From assembly GCF_023156285.1 (NCBI RefSeq), contig NZ_JAKZAJ010000004.1:62001-126000 (forward strand): a DNA stretch of 64,000 nt. Direction: 5' to 3'. Of the stretch, positions 52,171 to 61,946 are shown one piece after another. The translations under genes were made by a program, and so were the position numbers. A model generated the notes under the pieces. It ran no database searches. It was not told the DNA's origin and was given only the letters and a program-made list of their open reading frames with translations. The stretch's first letter is position 1, and every line of letters starts with the position of its first letter. This stretch comes from Marinobacter koreensis. GTDB lineage: Bacteria; Pseudomonadota; Gammaproteobacteria; Pseudomonadales; Oleiphilaceae.

Positions 52171-54987
52171 GTGGTCCGGAGCCGTCAGCGCAGTCATCTT
52201 CCAAGAAACCTCGTCATTGCCGTGCTTGTTCTCGTAGCGCTGTATGCGGCGGCAGGCTTTCTGTTATTGCCCTGGTGGTTGAAACGCACCCTTCCCGAGC
52301 AGTTCGAGCAGCAAATGGGTTGGCAGGCGACGGTCGAGGATATTCGCAGCAATCCGTTCGCGTTAACGCTCGAGATCCGCAATCTGTCGGCGGTGGATGG
52401 CGATGATAAAAAAGTACTCGGCTTTGACGATCTATTCGTCAATCTGGGCTTCTTCCAGTTTTTCAAAGGCATTGTCGGGTTCCAGGAAATACGACTGGAC
52501 GAGCCCTACTTCCGGCTGGACCTGTTGAAGGGCAACAACGTCAATGTCGCCCGGGACTGGCAACAGGCCCATCCGGCGCCGGACGAGCCGGCGCAACCGG
52601 CCGATTCTTCCGGCGGACCGCCCCGCCTTTTCTTCGAGAAGCTGGCGATTAACGGCGGCGAAATGCTGTTCCGGGACCTGTCCGGCGAGAAACCGGCGGA
52701 ATTTGAGGTACGCCCGCTGAGTCTTGCGCTGAATGATCTGGCCACCTGGCCGCAGGAAGACGGTGACAGTAACTACTATCTGCTGGCGGCCCTGGGTAGC
52801 CAGACCATCGAGTGGCAGGGCGATCTGACGGTCACGCCGGTCGCCTCCAGTGGCCGGCTTCGTATTGCCGATGTGAGTTACCAGACCCTGTCCCATTTTC
52901 TGGCGCCCTACCTGCCGTATGACCTTCGGGGTGGCAGTGTTACCGTCAGTTCCGATTATCAGCTCAGTGTCGATGACAGCGTCCACCTCGCCACCTCCAA
53001 TGGCGAACTGTCCCTGAAAGATCTGGCGGTGGCGCTGGATGCATCGGCGGACGAGCCTCAGTTGCTGACGGGTCAAATCGGCGTGGATCAGATCGGTTTC
53101 AACCTGGATGCCCGTGAGGCGAAGGTGGGCAAGGTGACGGTCACAGGTCTGGATCTGGGTGTCCGTCGTGACGCCGACGGGCAGATCAACTGGCTGGCGC
53201 CCCTGGGCCAGAATGAAGACGCCGGACAGACATCGACCGGGGACGCTTCTTCCTCTGGTGGCGAACGCCCGTTCCGGTGGTCCATTGCGGGGATCGATGT
53301 GTCGGGTTCGAGTATTCGCTGGCGCGATGAGGTCCCACCAGAAGGGGTGGACCTGGCACTCGAGGGGATTACACTCTCGACCAGCCCGCTGACCGACAAT
53401 CTGGAGGAGCCCGTTCGCTATTCACTGAAGGCGAGCCTGGCGAGCGGTGGAAACCTTTCGCTGGACGGCCAGGTGACACCGGCGCCCTTCACCCTTGAGG
53501 CGGCGGTGTCCGGCTCCGACGTCAGCCTCAGCGCCTTCGAACCCTATGTCCGCCAGGGGGCAAACCTGGCGATTGCCAGTGGGGATCTGTCGCTGGACGG
53601 GAACCTCGATCTTGATGCCCAGCAGCAACCACTGACCGGCACCTTCAGCGGTACGGCAGATGTAAGCAATCTGAGTGTCAGCCTGCCTGACAGCCAGGAT
53701 CGCTTGTTATCCTGGCAATCACTGCGCCTGGCTCCCATTGAGTACAACGTCAGTCCGGCGCGTCTGGAAATCGGAACGGTGACGCTGGTCCAGCCGGTCG
53801 CGAATGTGGTTCGTGGTACCGACGCCGTTCATAACGTCGAGCGGATTCCGGTGACGGCGCCGAGCCCCGCTGCCGACAACGCCCAGTCATCCTCCGAAAC
53901 GGGCGATTCCGCGCCGGGGCTGATTTTCCGGATCGGGGAGATTCAGGTCGACAATGGGTCTGTCGCGTACACAGACCGCACGCTGGATCCGGCCTTCACC
54001 ACCTCTCTGGATGAACTGAACGGGTCCGTCACCGGCATCAGCAACATTCCGCCGCAGCAGGGCAAGGTGGCGCTCAAGGGGCGGATCGGCCAGGTCGGTC
54101 AGGTCGATTTCGACGGAACGCTGGGGACGCTCGGTACCGACGACACCACCGAAGTGACTCTCAAGGCGGATAATCTGTCACTCCCGGCCTTGTCGCCGTA
54201 CTTCGGACGTTACCTGGGGTATGCCGTGGACAGCGGCAAGCTCAATCTGAACCTGGATTACAACATTGCCGGGCCCCGGATCGACGCATCCAACAAAGTG
54301 ACCATGGACCGCCTGGCGCTGGGCCGCACGGTTGCCAGCGACCAGGCGGTGAAGGCGCCGGTGAAGCTGGGTCTGGCCCTGTTGCGGGATCGGAAGGGTA
54401 TCATCGAGGTGGATCTTCCGATCAGTGGCGACCTGTCGAATCCGGACTTCAGTGTTGGCCAGGTAGTAATGCGGGCTTTCGTAAACCTGTTGGTCAAGGC
54501 CGCCGCCTCCCCCTTCAGTATGCTGGGTTCGATCGCTGACATGGCTGGCTTCAGCGGGGAAGAATTGGGGCAGGTTGGTTTCCGGCCCGGCAGCATTGAA
54601 CTGGCCGAGGGTGAGTCGAAGAAGCTGGCTGCGTTGGGAGATGCCCTGAAGCAGCGTCCGGATCTGCTGCTGAACATCCGGGGCAGCGTTGCGCCGGAAG
54701 CCGATGGTCTCGCGTTGCTGCGGGACAAACTGACCAATGGCGGGCAGAAGAGCATCACGGAGGAACAATGGAGCCAGGCCCGGGAGGCTTACCTCAACGG
54801 TGAGCGTTCACTGCCTCCGGAAGCACTGAACAACCTTGCACGGGATCGCGGACTGGCGGTACGGAAGGTCCTGGCTGATACCCAGGACGTACCCGAGGAT
54901 CAGTTATTCCTGCTGGATCCGGCCAAGGATGCGGGGGTGAATGGTTCCGGAGCAGTGGTGGTTCCGTTCCGGCTGGATGTTCGCTAA
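52171..54987 (+). CDS. AsmA-like DUF748 protein
   Basis: This is a 938-residue protein anchored by one N-terminal helix (about 14-35). It is followed by a long beta-rich periplasmic part, with DUF748 blocks such as FFEKLAINGGEMLFRDLS and FRIGEIQVDNGSVAYTDRTL, and a C-terminal segment resembling an OmpA-like fold (KQRPDLLLNIRGSVA). AsmA-family proteins span the periplasm and are linked to phospholipid transport to the outer membrane. GTG 52171 has AGGAG seven bases upstream; the upstream ATG lacks a site. It overlaps the end of the convergent gene by four bases. Confidence 0.85.
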   Translation: MVRSRQRSHLPRNLVIAVLVLVALYAAAGFLLLPWWLKRTLPEQFEQQMGWQATVEDIRSNPFALTLEIRNLSAVDGDDKKVLGFDDLFVNLGFFQFFKGIVGFQEIRLDEPYFRLDLLKGNNVNVARDWQQAHPAPDEPAQPADSSGGPPRLFFEKLAINGGEMLFRDLSGEKPAEFEVRPLSLALNDLATWPQEDGDSNYYLLAALGSQTIEWQGDLTVTPVASSGRLRIADVSYQTLSHFLAPYLPYDLRGGSVTVSSDYQLSVDDSVHLATSNGELSLKDLAVALDASADEPQLLTGQIGVDQIGFNLDAREAKVGKVTVTGLDLGVRRDADGQINWLAPLGQNEDAGQTSTGDASSSGGERPFRWSIAGIDVSGSSIRWRDEVPPEGVDLALEGITLSTSPLTDNLEEPVRYSLKASLASGGNLSLDGQVTPAPFTLEAAVSGSDVSLSAFEPYVRQGANLAIASGDLSLDGNLDLDAQQQPLTGTFSGTADVSNLSVSLPDSQDRLLSWQSLRLAPIEYNVSPARLEIGTVTLVQPVANVVRGTDAVHNVERIPVTAPSPAADNAQSSSETGDSAPGLIFRIGEIQVDNGSVAYTDRTLDPAFTTSLDELNGSVTGISNIPPQQGKVALKGRIGQVGQVDFDGTLGTLGTDDTTEVTLKADNLSLPALSPYFGRYLGYAVDSGKLNLNLDYNIAGPRIDASNKVTMDRLALGRTVASDQAVKAPVKLGLALLRDRKGIIEVDLPISGDLSNPDFSVGQVVMRAFVNLLVKAAASPFSMLGSIADMAGFSGEELGQVGFRPGSIELAEGESKKLAALGDALKQRPDLLLNIRGSVAPEADGLALLRDKLTNGGQKSITEEQWSQAREAYLNGERSLPPEALNNLARDRGLAVRKVLADTQDVPEDQLFLLDPAKDAGVNGSGAVVVPFRLDVR

Positions 54988-55805
54988 TCGTTCAATGGAA
55001 CGTCGGGGAAGTGGCCGAGGAAACCCGGCGGCAGCCGGAGTCCCCACTGCTCCACCAGTAACCGGTAGCGGCCGTTGGCCACCAGGGGCGCAAGCAGGCT
55101 CATCATGTCGTCCGCCGTTACCGGGCCGTCCGGTCGGGCAACCACGCTGAGTTTGTAGACCTGATCCGGGCGGTCTGAAATCAGCAACCGGTTCCAGTCT
55201 TCCGGATTCTGCGCCAGATCACGCTGCAGGTAGGAGTAGCTGATGATGGCCACCTCTGCCACCGAGGGGCGATCGGCTTTGATCAGCTCGAGGTTGCGGC
55301 GGTGGCTGTCGGAAAATTCAATGTGAAACTTTTCCTCAAGCTTCCGGTTGTCAGTCTCGAACCCGGCGAAGCCGTAATGATACCCCGCCATGGCGACGAT
55401 GTTTCGTTCGGCAATGTCATCGAAAAAGCTGAGATCCCTCCCCGGCTTTTTGAGGGCGACGTACAGTTCTTCATCCATCAGAATGGGCGGTGAGATCAGG
55501 GCGCCTTTGTCCTCCCACTCCCATTCGGGACTCTCGAAGAACATGACGTCAAACAGGCCGTCGTCGTAATCCAGATATCGGCGCTTGGGAGACGTGTAAA
55601 CCACGTGAAACCGGATGTCGGGATGGGTCGCTTCGAGTTCATCCAGCAGATCCCCCAGCAAACCGGTGGCCTGATTGTTTGCGTTCACCTGGGCAATGGG
55701 AGGAAAGTTATAGACGCCGACGTTGATGGTGGTCGTTGCGTGAGCTGGAATGGCAAGAGTCAGGAGGAGCAGACTCTGGGACAGGATGGATCGAATACTG
55801 GTCAC
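54984..55805 (-). CDS. Periplasmic solute-binding protein, family 3-like
   Basis: The 273-residue exported protein has a signal peptide (cleavage near AHA, about residue 23). The SBP_bac_3 pattern follows (INVGVYNFPPIAQVN, LLGDLLDELEA, FDVMFFESPEWEWED). No ABC permease genes adjoin it, so it may work as a stand-alone sensor or with a distant transporter. GTG 55805 is preferred since it starts the signal peptide and has GGAAG upstream. The ligand is unknown. Confidence 0.82.
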   Translation of the reverse strand: MTSIRSILSQSLLLLTLAIPAHATTTINVGVYNFPPIAQVNANNQATGLLGDLLDELEATHPDIRFHVVYTSPKRRYLDYDDGLFDVMFFESPEWEWEDKGALISPPILMDEELYVALKKPGRDLSFFDDIAERNIVAMAGYHYGFAGFETDNRKLEEKFHIEFSDSHRRNLELIKADRPSVAEVAIISYSYLQRDLAQNPEDWNRLLISDRPDQVYKLSVVARPDGPVTADDMMSLLAPLVANGRYRLLVEQWGLRLPPGFLGHFPDVPLND

Positions 55806-55913
55806 GCGAGCTTCCGGTTCATGTGTAGCTTGGGAATACGCATAAAACCACCAAAGCTGATTCTGAATCAAGGTTCATTTTTATTAAAAACAGGTTAAAA
55901 GGATATATCCGTA

Positions 55914-56516
55914 ATGGGCCGTGTGACGAGCCATTTTTTTGCTTATGTTTCCCGGTTACGCTGGATCCGGCGTTGGGGATTAATGCGTAATGCCATTGAA
56001 GAAAACGTGGCCACCCATTCCTGGGAAGTGGCGACCCTGGCCCATGCACTGGCCATCCTCCGGAATGAGCAATTCGGCGGCGCAGTCAATGCCGACCGTA
56101 TCGCTGCGGCCGCACTCTACCACGATGCCACTGAAGTGATTACCGGCGATATGCCAACGCCGGTAAAGTACCACTCCCGGGTGATGCGCAGTGCCTTTGG
56201 TGACATCGAGCACAAGGCGGAGGAAGAGCTGCTGGCACTTCTGCCCGGGGAACTGAGGTCATCGTTTGCGCCTTATCTGTGTGAGTCCCGGCTCACGGAG
56301 CAGGAACAGGAACTGATCAAGGCAGCAGACCGGCTATCGGCGTGGCTCAAGTGCCGGGCCGAGCTTGCCGCCGGCAACCCCGAATTCGGGCCGGCGGCAG
56401 AGCAGATCCGGGAGCGCCTGGAACATGATGATCTGCCGGAGGTTCGGTACTTTCTCGAGGTGTTCGCTCCCAGCTACGACCAGCCGCTGGACAATCTGCT
56501 TGGACAGGGCGACTGA
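55914..56516 (+). CDS. yfbR: 5'-deoxynucleotidase YfbR
   Basis: The 200-residue HD-domain phosphohydrolase removes phosphate from deoxynucleoside 5'-monophosphates. It shows the metal ligands in THSWEVA, ALYHDATEVITGDMPTPVKY and KAADRLSAWLKC. The N-terminal SHFFAYVSRLRWIRRWGLMRN is typical of YfbR. AAAAGGA lies ten bases upstream of the ATG. Confidence 0.93.
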   Translation: MGRVTSHFFAYVSRLRWIRRWGLMRNAIEENVATHSWEVATLAHALAILRNEQFGGAVNADRIAAAALYHDATEVITGDMPTPVKYHSRVMRSAFGDIEHKAEEELLALLPGELRSSFAPYLCESRLTEQEQELIKAADRLSAWLKCRAELAAGNPEFGPAAEQIRERLEHDDLPEVRYFLEVFAPSYDQPLDNLLGQGD

Positions 56517-56634
56517 CTTCACAGCCTGTGCCGTTCAGTGTGTTGTGCCATAGGCGCCCGCCCGGGACCCTCCTAAAGTGGTTTTTCCCAGCAGTTTTGC
56601 TTTACTGGAACAATCACTACAAGAGGCTCTCGCC

Positions 56635-57450
56635 ATGAAGGATCTGAAAGACAAAGTTGCCGTTGTCACGGGTGCCGGTTCCGGCATCGGTCGGGCATTG
56701 GCCCAAAACCTCGCCGGGCGCGGATGCCGCCTGGCCATCTCCGACGTTAACGAATCGGGGCTGGCAGAAACCCTGGCCAGCCTGAAGGGTGCCGACGCCC
56801 GCAGCTATGCCCTGGACGTGTCGGACCGTGACGCCATCTACGCTCACGCCGCTCAGGTGGTTGAGGACTTCGGCCACGTCAATCTGGTCATCAATAATGC
56901 CGGGGTGGCGCTTTCGGCGTCCGTCCGGGAGATGACCGATGACGACTTCAAGTGGATCATGGACATCGATTTCTGGGGCGTGGCCCACGGCACCCGTGCC
57001 TTCCTCCCGCACCTGATTAACTCCGGCGATGGCCATGTGGTGAATATTTCCAGCGTCTTCGGGCTGATCGGCGTGCCCAAGCAGAGTGCATACAATGCGG
57101 CCAAATTCGCGGTTCGGGGCTTCACAGAATCCCTCCGCCAGGAGATGAAGCTTGAAAATCAGCCGGTGTCGGTGAGCTGTGTCCATCCCGGCGGTATCCG
57201 GACCAACATCGCCAACGCCGCCCGCATGGGCAAGTCGGAGAACGCCGAGGCTCAGCGCAAGGGGTTCGACAAGATTGCCATGACCACGCCGGACAAGGCC
57301 GCGGAAATCATCGTCAAAGGCATCCTGAAAAACGAATCACGCATCCTGGTCGGGCCGGACGCCTGGGGCATCGATGCGATCAACCGCCTGTTGGGATCGG
57401 CCTACCAGCCACTCGTGGAGCGCTTCTCACGCCGTAACCTGTACGTGTAA
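56635..57450 (+). CDS. Short-chain dehydrogenase/reductase
   Basis: The 271-residue classical SDR has the cofactor motif VTGAGSGIG (about 12-20), NNAG, the catalytic serine in VNISSVFG, and YNAAKFA with the Tyr-Lys pair. The C-terminal part (RILVGPDAWGIDAINRL) resembles SDRs found with lipid genes. Its substrate is not known; a fatty aldehyde or other lipid carbonyl is possible given the wax ester synthase nearby, but that is speculation. AGAGG supports ATG 56635. Confidence 0.88.
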   Translation: MKDLKDKVAVVTGAGSGIGRALAQNLAGRGCRLAISDVNESGLAETLASLKGADARSYALDVSDRDAIYAHAAQVVEDFGHVNLVINNAGVALSASVREMTDDDFKWIMDIDFWGVAHGTRAFLPHLINSGDGHVVNISSVFGLIGVPKQSAYNAAKFAVRGFTESLRQEMKLENQPVSVSCVHPGGIRTNIANAARMGKSENAEAQRKGFDKIAMTTPDKAAEIIVKGILKNESRILVGPDAWGIDAINRLLGSAYQPLVERFSRRNLYV

Positions 57451-57466
57451 TCGGGGCCCGATAGCA

Positions 57467-57499
57467 ACAACAGGCTGGCCTGCGTCGCCCGCCTGTTGT
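57467..57499 (+). terminator. Terminator hairpin after the SDR gene
   Basis: ACAACAGGC (57467-57475) pairs with GCCTGTTGT (57491-57499) around a 15-base loop, followed by ACATTTTAC. It stands between the SDR stop and the next promoter. Confidence 0.6.
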
Positions 57500-57503
57500 A
57501 CAT

Positions 57504-57531
57504 TTTACAGGCAGTTTTTCCGGTCTATACT
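57504..57531 (+). promoter_or_regulatory. Promoter of the diguanylate cyclase gene
   Basis: TTTACA (57504-57509), a 16-nt spacer, and TATACT (57526-57531) form a plausible sigma-70 promoter. The predicted start lies about 20 nt before the ATG, directly after the SDR terminator. Confidence 0.5.
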
Positions 57532-57558
57532 TGCTGTTCGTCTAGGGAAAGAGTCAGC

Positions 57559-58659
57559 ATGAATTCACCACACATCCCCGACCTGGGGGCGACTCTGGAG
57601 CAGAGCCGCTCGGGTCTCCGCGATGGTCATCGCCGCTCGCTGATGCGGCTGTTGTTTCTCGTCACCGGTTCGGCACTGGTGGTGTTCGGCTGCCTGCAAC
57701 TCCTGAACGGGTTCTGGTGGATCTCCGCGATCGAGTGGAGCGCCAGCGTCGCGTTGTTCTTTGGCATGCTATGCCTCAAAACGACGACCCGACTCCAGCA
57801 ATGGATCTACGCCTACCTGGTTACCCTGTTCAGCTTCTTCGTCGTGATCATGCTGTTCCCGGAATCGTCCGTGTCGGCGTTTGCGTGGGTCCTGATGATG
57901 CCGGTGATGGCCTACCTGCTGCTGGGCAAGAAAGAGGGACTGATCCTGAGCCTGCCCTTCATGCTGGTCGGTGCGGTGATCTATCTGGTCCAGCTTGGCC
58001 GGCTCGGGAGCCCCCACGCCATGATTGACCTGCTGAACATGGTGCTGTGCGGTGGCCTGATGCTGGTGTTTGTGCACATGTATGAGATCCGGCGGGAAGA
58101 AGCCGAGCAGCGTCTGGTGAATATGGCCCAGACCGACGCTCTGACGGGACTGGCCAACCGGGCGAATTTCCAGTCCACGCTCAACCGGACCATTGCGGAA
58201 TGCAACCGCAGCCGAACCGGATTTGCCCTGGTGGTCATGGATATCGATCATTTCAAGGTGGTCAACGATACCCTTGGGCATGACGCGGGCGATCATGTGC
58301 TGCGTCATATCAGCCGGTGTCTGGGCGAGCGGCTTCGGAGCACGGATTTTGTGGGCCGTCTCGGTGGCGAGGAATTCGGGTTGATCCTTCGTGACGTAAA
58401 GCCGGCGGACGCCTTCGAACTCATGGACGAACTGCGTGAGCGCATTGCCAGCCAGCAACTGGCGTATGGTGAGGCGACCATCCGGGTAACGGCGTCCTTC
58501 GGGATTGCTCAGTGGCCCGATCATGGCCAGGAGGCGGAAACCCTGTTCTGCGTGGCCGACCGGTGTCTCTACAGCGGCAAGCGGGCCGGTCGTAACCGGG
58601 TGGCCGGTGCCGGTGTGCCATCGTCCCAGGGGGATCTTCTCGCTGGCAGTGCCGGCTGA
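57559..58659 (+). CDS. Membrane-bound diguanylate cyclase
   Basis: This 366-residue protein has about six membrane helices in residues 25-175 and a complete GGDEF domain. The active site GGEEF is at residues 269-273 and the inhibitory I-site RSTD is at 260-263, so it should make cyclic di-GMP and be restrained by its product. DALTGLANRANFQ marks the domain start. The signal sensed by the membrane part is unknown. GGGAAAGAG precedes ATG 57559. Confidence 0.94.
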   Translation: MNSPHIPDLGATLEQSRSGLRDGHRRSLMRLLFLVTGSALVVFGCLQLLNGFWWISAIEWSASVALFFGMLCLKTTTRLQQWIYAYLVTLFSFFVVIMLFPESSVSAFAWVLMMPVMAYLLLGKKEGLILSLPFMLVGAVIYLVQLGRLGSPHAMIDLLNMVLCGGLMLVFVHMYEIRREEAEQRLVNMAQTDALTGLANRANFQSTLNRTIAECNRSRTGFALVVMDIDHFKVVNDTLGHDAGDHVLRHISRCLGERLRSTDFVGRLGGEEFGLILRDVKPADAFELMDELRERIASQQLAYGEATIRVTASFGIAQWPDHGQEAETLFCVADRCLYSGKRAGRNRVAGAGVPSSQGDLLAGSAG

Positions 58660-58713
58660 TTCGCGTATCCTGAGGGGCAAGTCCATTGTCCATCGCCCGG
58701 AATGCTTGGGATT

Positions 58714-59502
58714 ATGTGTGAATTACTGGCCATGAGTGCCAATACCCCCACTGACCTCTGCTTCAGTTTTACCGGTCTCACCCGCCGGGGTGGCGCTACC
58801 GGACCGCATAAGGACGGCTGGGGCGTTGCGTTCTATGAAGGCAGAGGGGTTCGTGCCTTCCACGACGCTGACGCCAGCGCCCATTCCCGCATTGCCGAGG
58901 TGGTCCAGACTCATCCGATCAAGAGCGAGGTAGCCATCTGCCATATCCGGCAGGCGAACGTTGGTGAGATCTGTCTGGCTAACACCCATCCTTTCATTCG
59001 TGAACTCTGGGGCCGCTACTGGGTGTTTGCGCACAATGGCCAGCTGAATTCATTCCGAGGCCGTCGCGATTTCTATGAGCCAGTGGGTTCGACCGACAGC
59101 GAGGCCCTGTTTTGCGACATTCTCAACCACCTGCGGCGACACTGCGACCGCAATACACCCGATGAAGAACTGGTCGCACGGCTGGTGAGCCTTTCCCGGG
59201 ACTATGCCCGCCAGGGCGTGTTCAACCTGTTGCTCAGCAATGGCGAGTGGTTGTTTACCTACTGCTCCACCAAAATGGCCAGCATCACCCGGCGCGCGCC
59301 GTTTGGTCCGGCCAGGCTGAAAGACGCCGACGTCACGGTGGATTTCGAATCCGAAACCACGCCAGATGACATCGTGAGCGTGATCGTCACAGAGCCGCTG
59401 ACCACGGATGAAGCCTGGGATATCTACGCGCCAGGAGAGTGGCGTCTCTGGCGTAAAGGCGAGGTGGTGCAGTCAGGTCGGGCAAACGCCCAACCTGACT
59501 GA
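58714..59502 (+). CDS. Class II glutamine amidotransferase (YafJ type)
   Basis: The 262-residue protein has the N-terminal nucleophile cysteine directly after methionine (MCELLAMS), so ATG 58714 is the biologically sensible start. GWGVAFYEGRG, HIRQANVGE, FAHNGQL and STDSEALF are the Ntn-hydrolase glutaminase blocks. No synthase domain is attached. The acceptor of the released ammonia is unknown. It converges on the PF10118 gene with seven bases between stops. Confidence 0.92.
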   Translation: MCELLAMSANTPTDLCFSFTGLTRRGGATGPHKDGWGVAFYEGRGVRAFHDADASAHSRIAEVVQTHPIKSEVAICHIRQANVGEICLANTHPFIRELWGRYWVFAHNGQLNSFRGRRDFYEPVGSTDSEALFCDILNHLRRHCDRNTPDEELVARLVSLSRDYARQGVFNLLLSNGEWLFTYCSTKMASITRRAPFGPARLKDADVTVDFESETTPDDIVSVIVTEPLTTDEAWDIYAPGEWRLWRKGEVVQSGRANAQPD

Positions 59503-59509
59503 CAGAGGA

Positions 59510-60403
59510 TTACTGGAGGGTACGGCGATTGCCGTTCCGGTATTGCGGTGCGATGTGCTCCTCGATCTCGGCCTTGAAGCGTGCGATCAGGTCGCTGTTG
59601 TCCTTGTCCCAGGGGTGATATCCGGGCTTGAAGTATTCCAGCCAGGTCGGAATCAGGCTGGAGAAGGTACCGTTCCGGCCCCACATGCGCCACATGCCCC
59701 TGGCACTGTCTTTCAGTGAGAAATTCTTGCGGTCGTTGAGCATCATGCGGCCGGTAAACCACGAGCCGACAATGCCCAGTGCCACGGTGCTGAACACCTG
59801 ATAGAAGGCCCGCTCGGCGTAGGTGCCGCCGGCCTGCTGGAAGACGTCGTAGGCAACTGCCTTGTGCTCGGTCTCTTCAATCGCGTGCCAGACCCAGAGC
59901 GGACGCATGGATTCGTGCATGTCCTCGCGCACATCGTCACGCTCGAGCAGCATGTCTGCCATCATCGCCGTGATGTGCTCCAGGGCACAGGTGATCGCCA
60001 GCTGGTGGCGCTTCGGCAGTTTCCTGGCCACATCCAGGATGACCTTCAGGTCCCGCTCCATCGCTTCCACCGGCATGCCCTGCTCCCGAACATGCTCGTT
60101 CATGGCGTCGTGCTCCAGCGAATGCATGGCCTCCTGACCAATAAACCCGCGTACGTCCTTTTTGAGCTTGGGGTCTTCGATGCCGTCCCGGAACGCACGG
60201 ACCGCGTCCACGAAGAACTGCTCACCTTCGGGAAAGAGGACCGAAAGCGCGTTCATCGTATGGCTGATGAAGTAGCTGTTGTCCAGCCAGTACCGGGGCA
60301 CCCGGGAGCCAAACTCAAAGCCCATGCGTTGTGGCTTGATGGCGACCTTGTCCGGCGTCTGCGAACCCCGAACCTGTTTCGGGGAGGATGTCGTTGTCAG
60401 CAT
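59510..60403 (-). CDS. PF10118 family metal-dependent hydrolase
   Basis: The 297-residue helical protein carries the di-metal-like ligands of this family: FIGQEAMHSLEHDAMNEH, ITCALEHITAM and WHAIEETEHKAVAYDVFQ, which together give a ferritin-like set of glutamates and histidines. Activity is not established for the family. ATG 60403 has GAGGAG upstream. It is divergent from the AraC-type regulator with 229 nt between starts, which suggests that the regulator controls it. Confidence 0.85.
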   Translation of the reverse strand: MLTTTSSPKQVRGSQTPDKVAIKPQRMGFEFGSRVPRYWLDNSYFISHTMNALSVLFPEGEQFFVDAVRAFRDGIEDPKLKKDVRGFIGQEAMHSLEHDAMNEHVREQGMPVEAMERDLKVILDVARKLPKRHQLAITCALEHITAMMADMLLERDDVREDMHESMRPLWVWHAIEETEHKAVAYDVFQQAGGTYAERAFYQVFSTVALGIVGSWFTGRMMLNDRKNFSLKDSARGMWRMWGRNGTFSSLIPTWLEYFKPGYHPWDKDNSDLIARFKAEIEEHIAPQYRNGNRRTLQ

Positions 60404-60632
60404 GATTCTGCTCCTCTGCGCCTTGGCGCTTTGGCTGTTGTCATGCCTACAGTTTCCGCCGGGCAAGGCCCGGATTGAAGGCGAGAAAGGGACGACCATC
60501 GTTCAGGATGGGCCAAGCGGAGGAGGGAATTGACTCGGATGACGTGACCACGGGCGCCGGAGATCCCACTGTACGGGGGGCAGGCTTCTGATAGAGTCAG
60601 CTTACACAATAACCAATCATCAGAGGCCTTTG

Positions 60633-61739
60633 ATGGCAACAACCAGTCCGGAAAACGAACGGCAGATGCTGGGCTTTTTCCTGGTACCCGGTGTCTACAT
60701 GCGGGTACTCGCCGACACCGTCCGGAAACTGGGTCATAACGATCGCCAGCTCTTCGAAGGCCTGGATTTCACCCCGGCCGACCTCAAGGCCAACGACAGT
60801 CGCATATTCGTGACCGACGCGATCATCATGGCGCAGCGAGCCGTGAACCTCGCTGGCAGGGATGGCCTGAGTTTTGCCCTCGCCCGGGAACTGCGCCTGA
60901 CCATTCACGGCACGCTCGGATTCGCCGCCCTCACCAGCCCGACCTTCGAGGGAGCCCTGGATTCCGTTCGCCGATATCTCCAGTTGCGGGCCCCGTTCCT
61001 GACCATGAAACAGTCCGTGGCGGGGGATCAGGTGCTGGTACAACTCTGTACCGAATTCGATGTGCCCGAGCTGTATGCGTTTCTTGCCGAAACCGTGAGT
61101 GCCACCCTGATCCTGCTCACCGAGCAGTTACTCGATCGGGAAGACGCGGCCCGAAAAGGATTCTCCCTGGAGGACGGCAAGCTGCCGGGGGTCCGGGTTC
61201 ATCTGACCAACAGCGAGCCCGCCTATTATCGCCGGTATGCGAGCCAGCTCCCGGTCGTGTTCGAGTATGGCCAACCGGAAGAGATGATGATCTTTCCCAC
61301 CGGTTTGCTCGACGTACGGATGCGACTGGCGGATGCGGATGCGTCTGAAATGGCCCGCGAACAATGCGAATTCGAGCTCCAGAAGGCCTTGAAGGAACAG
61401 GGAGACATCGCCATGGCGGTCCGGAACATGCTCCGGATGATGCCCGGCCCGCTTCCCTCACTGGAGGCGATGGCCGACCGGTTCTGCGTGTCCTCCCGCA
61501 CCCTGAAACGACGGCTGGCGGACCGGGATACCAGCTATCGCGAGATCGTCGAGTCGGTCCTGAAGGACCGGGCCATCCAGTTGCTCCGGTACACCAACCA
61601 GTCGGTCAGCGAAATCGCCTACGAACTGGGCTATGCCGATCTGTCCAATTTCAGCCGGGCGTTCCGCAAATGGACCGGGAAGTCGGCGAGCGAGTTCCGG
61701 GAAGGTGGGCCGGATCCGGCGCCCGACGTTGGGCCCTGA
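60633..61739 (+). CDS. AraC family transcriptional regulator (PF12625 type)
   Basis: The 368-residue regulator has an N-terminal ligand domain of the arabinose-binding-like PF12625 type (LTIHGTLGFAALTSPTFEGAL, VHLTNSEPAYYRRY) and a C-terminal double HTH (FCVSSRTLKRRLADRDTSY, SVSEIAYELGYADLSNFSRA). In relatives such domains respond to amino acids or lipid-derived compounds. The likely target is the divergent PF10118 gene. Confidence 0.92.
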   Translation: MATTSPENERQMLGFFLVPGVYMRVLADTVRKLGHNDRQLFEGLDFTPADLKANDSRIFVTDAIIMAQRAVNLAGRDGLSFALARELRLTIHGTLGFAALTSPTFEGALDSVRRYLQLRAPFLTMKQSVAGDQVLVQLCTEFDVPELYAFLAETVSATLILLTEQLLDREDAARKGFSLEDGKLPGVRVHLTNSEPAYYRRYASQLPVVFEYGQPEEMMIFPTGLLDVRMRLADADASEMAREQCEFELQKALKEQGDIAMAVRNMLRMMPGPLPSLEAMADRFCVSSRTLKRRLADRDTSYREIVESVLKDRAIQLLRYTNQSVSEIAYELGYADLSNFSRAFRKWTGKSASEFREGGPDPAPDVGP

Positions 61740-61773
61740 TAGTCGGTTTCCTCCTGGTTGGGAGCATGGACGC

Positions 61774-61856
61774 GGGGCTGGGGGTGTTTTCTTCTGGGAC
61801 AAAGAACTCGCTGCGCTCAGACATCTTTGTTCCCGGCAGAAAACACCCCCAGCCCC
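61774..61856. repeat. Long hairpin element A2 with conserved 20-nt loop
   Basis: Arms of 19 nt (61774-61792 and 61838-61856) are perfect complements. An inner stem GGGACAAAG/CTTTGTTCCC has one bulged T. The loop at 61805-61824 is AACTCGCTGCGCTCAGACAT. It lies 35 nt after the AraC gene stop. Its arms share only a CTGGGGGTG block with those of A1. Confidence 0.85.
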
Positions 61857-61946
61857 ACGCCCTGTCGACCACCGAGAAGGCCGTCCGCGGGTGGATATAC
61901 CGATTTTAACTTGCCCCCCGAGACTATCCCTCAATAATCTGACGGA

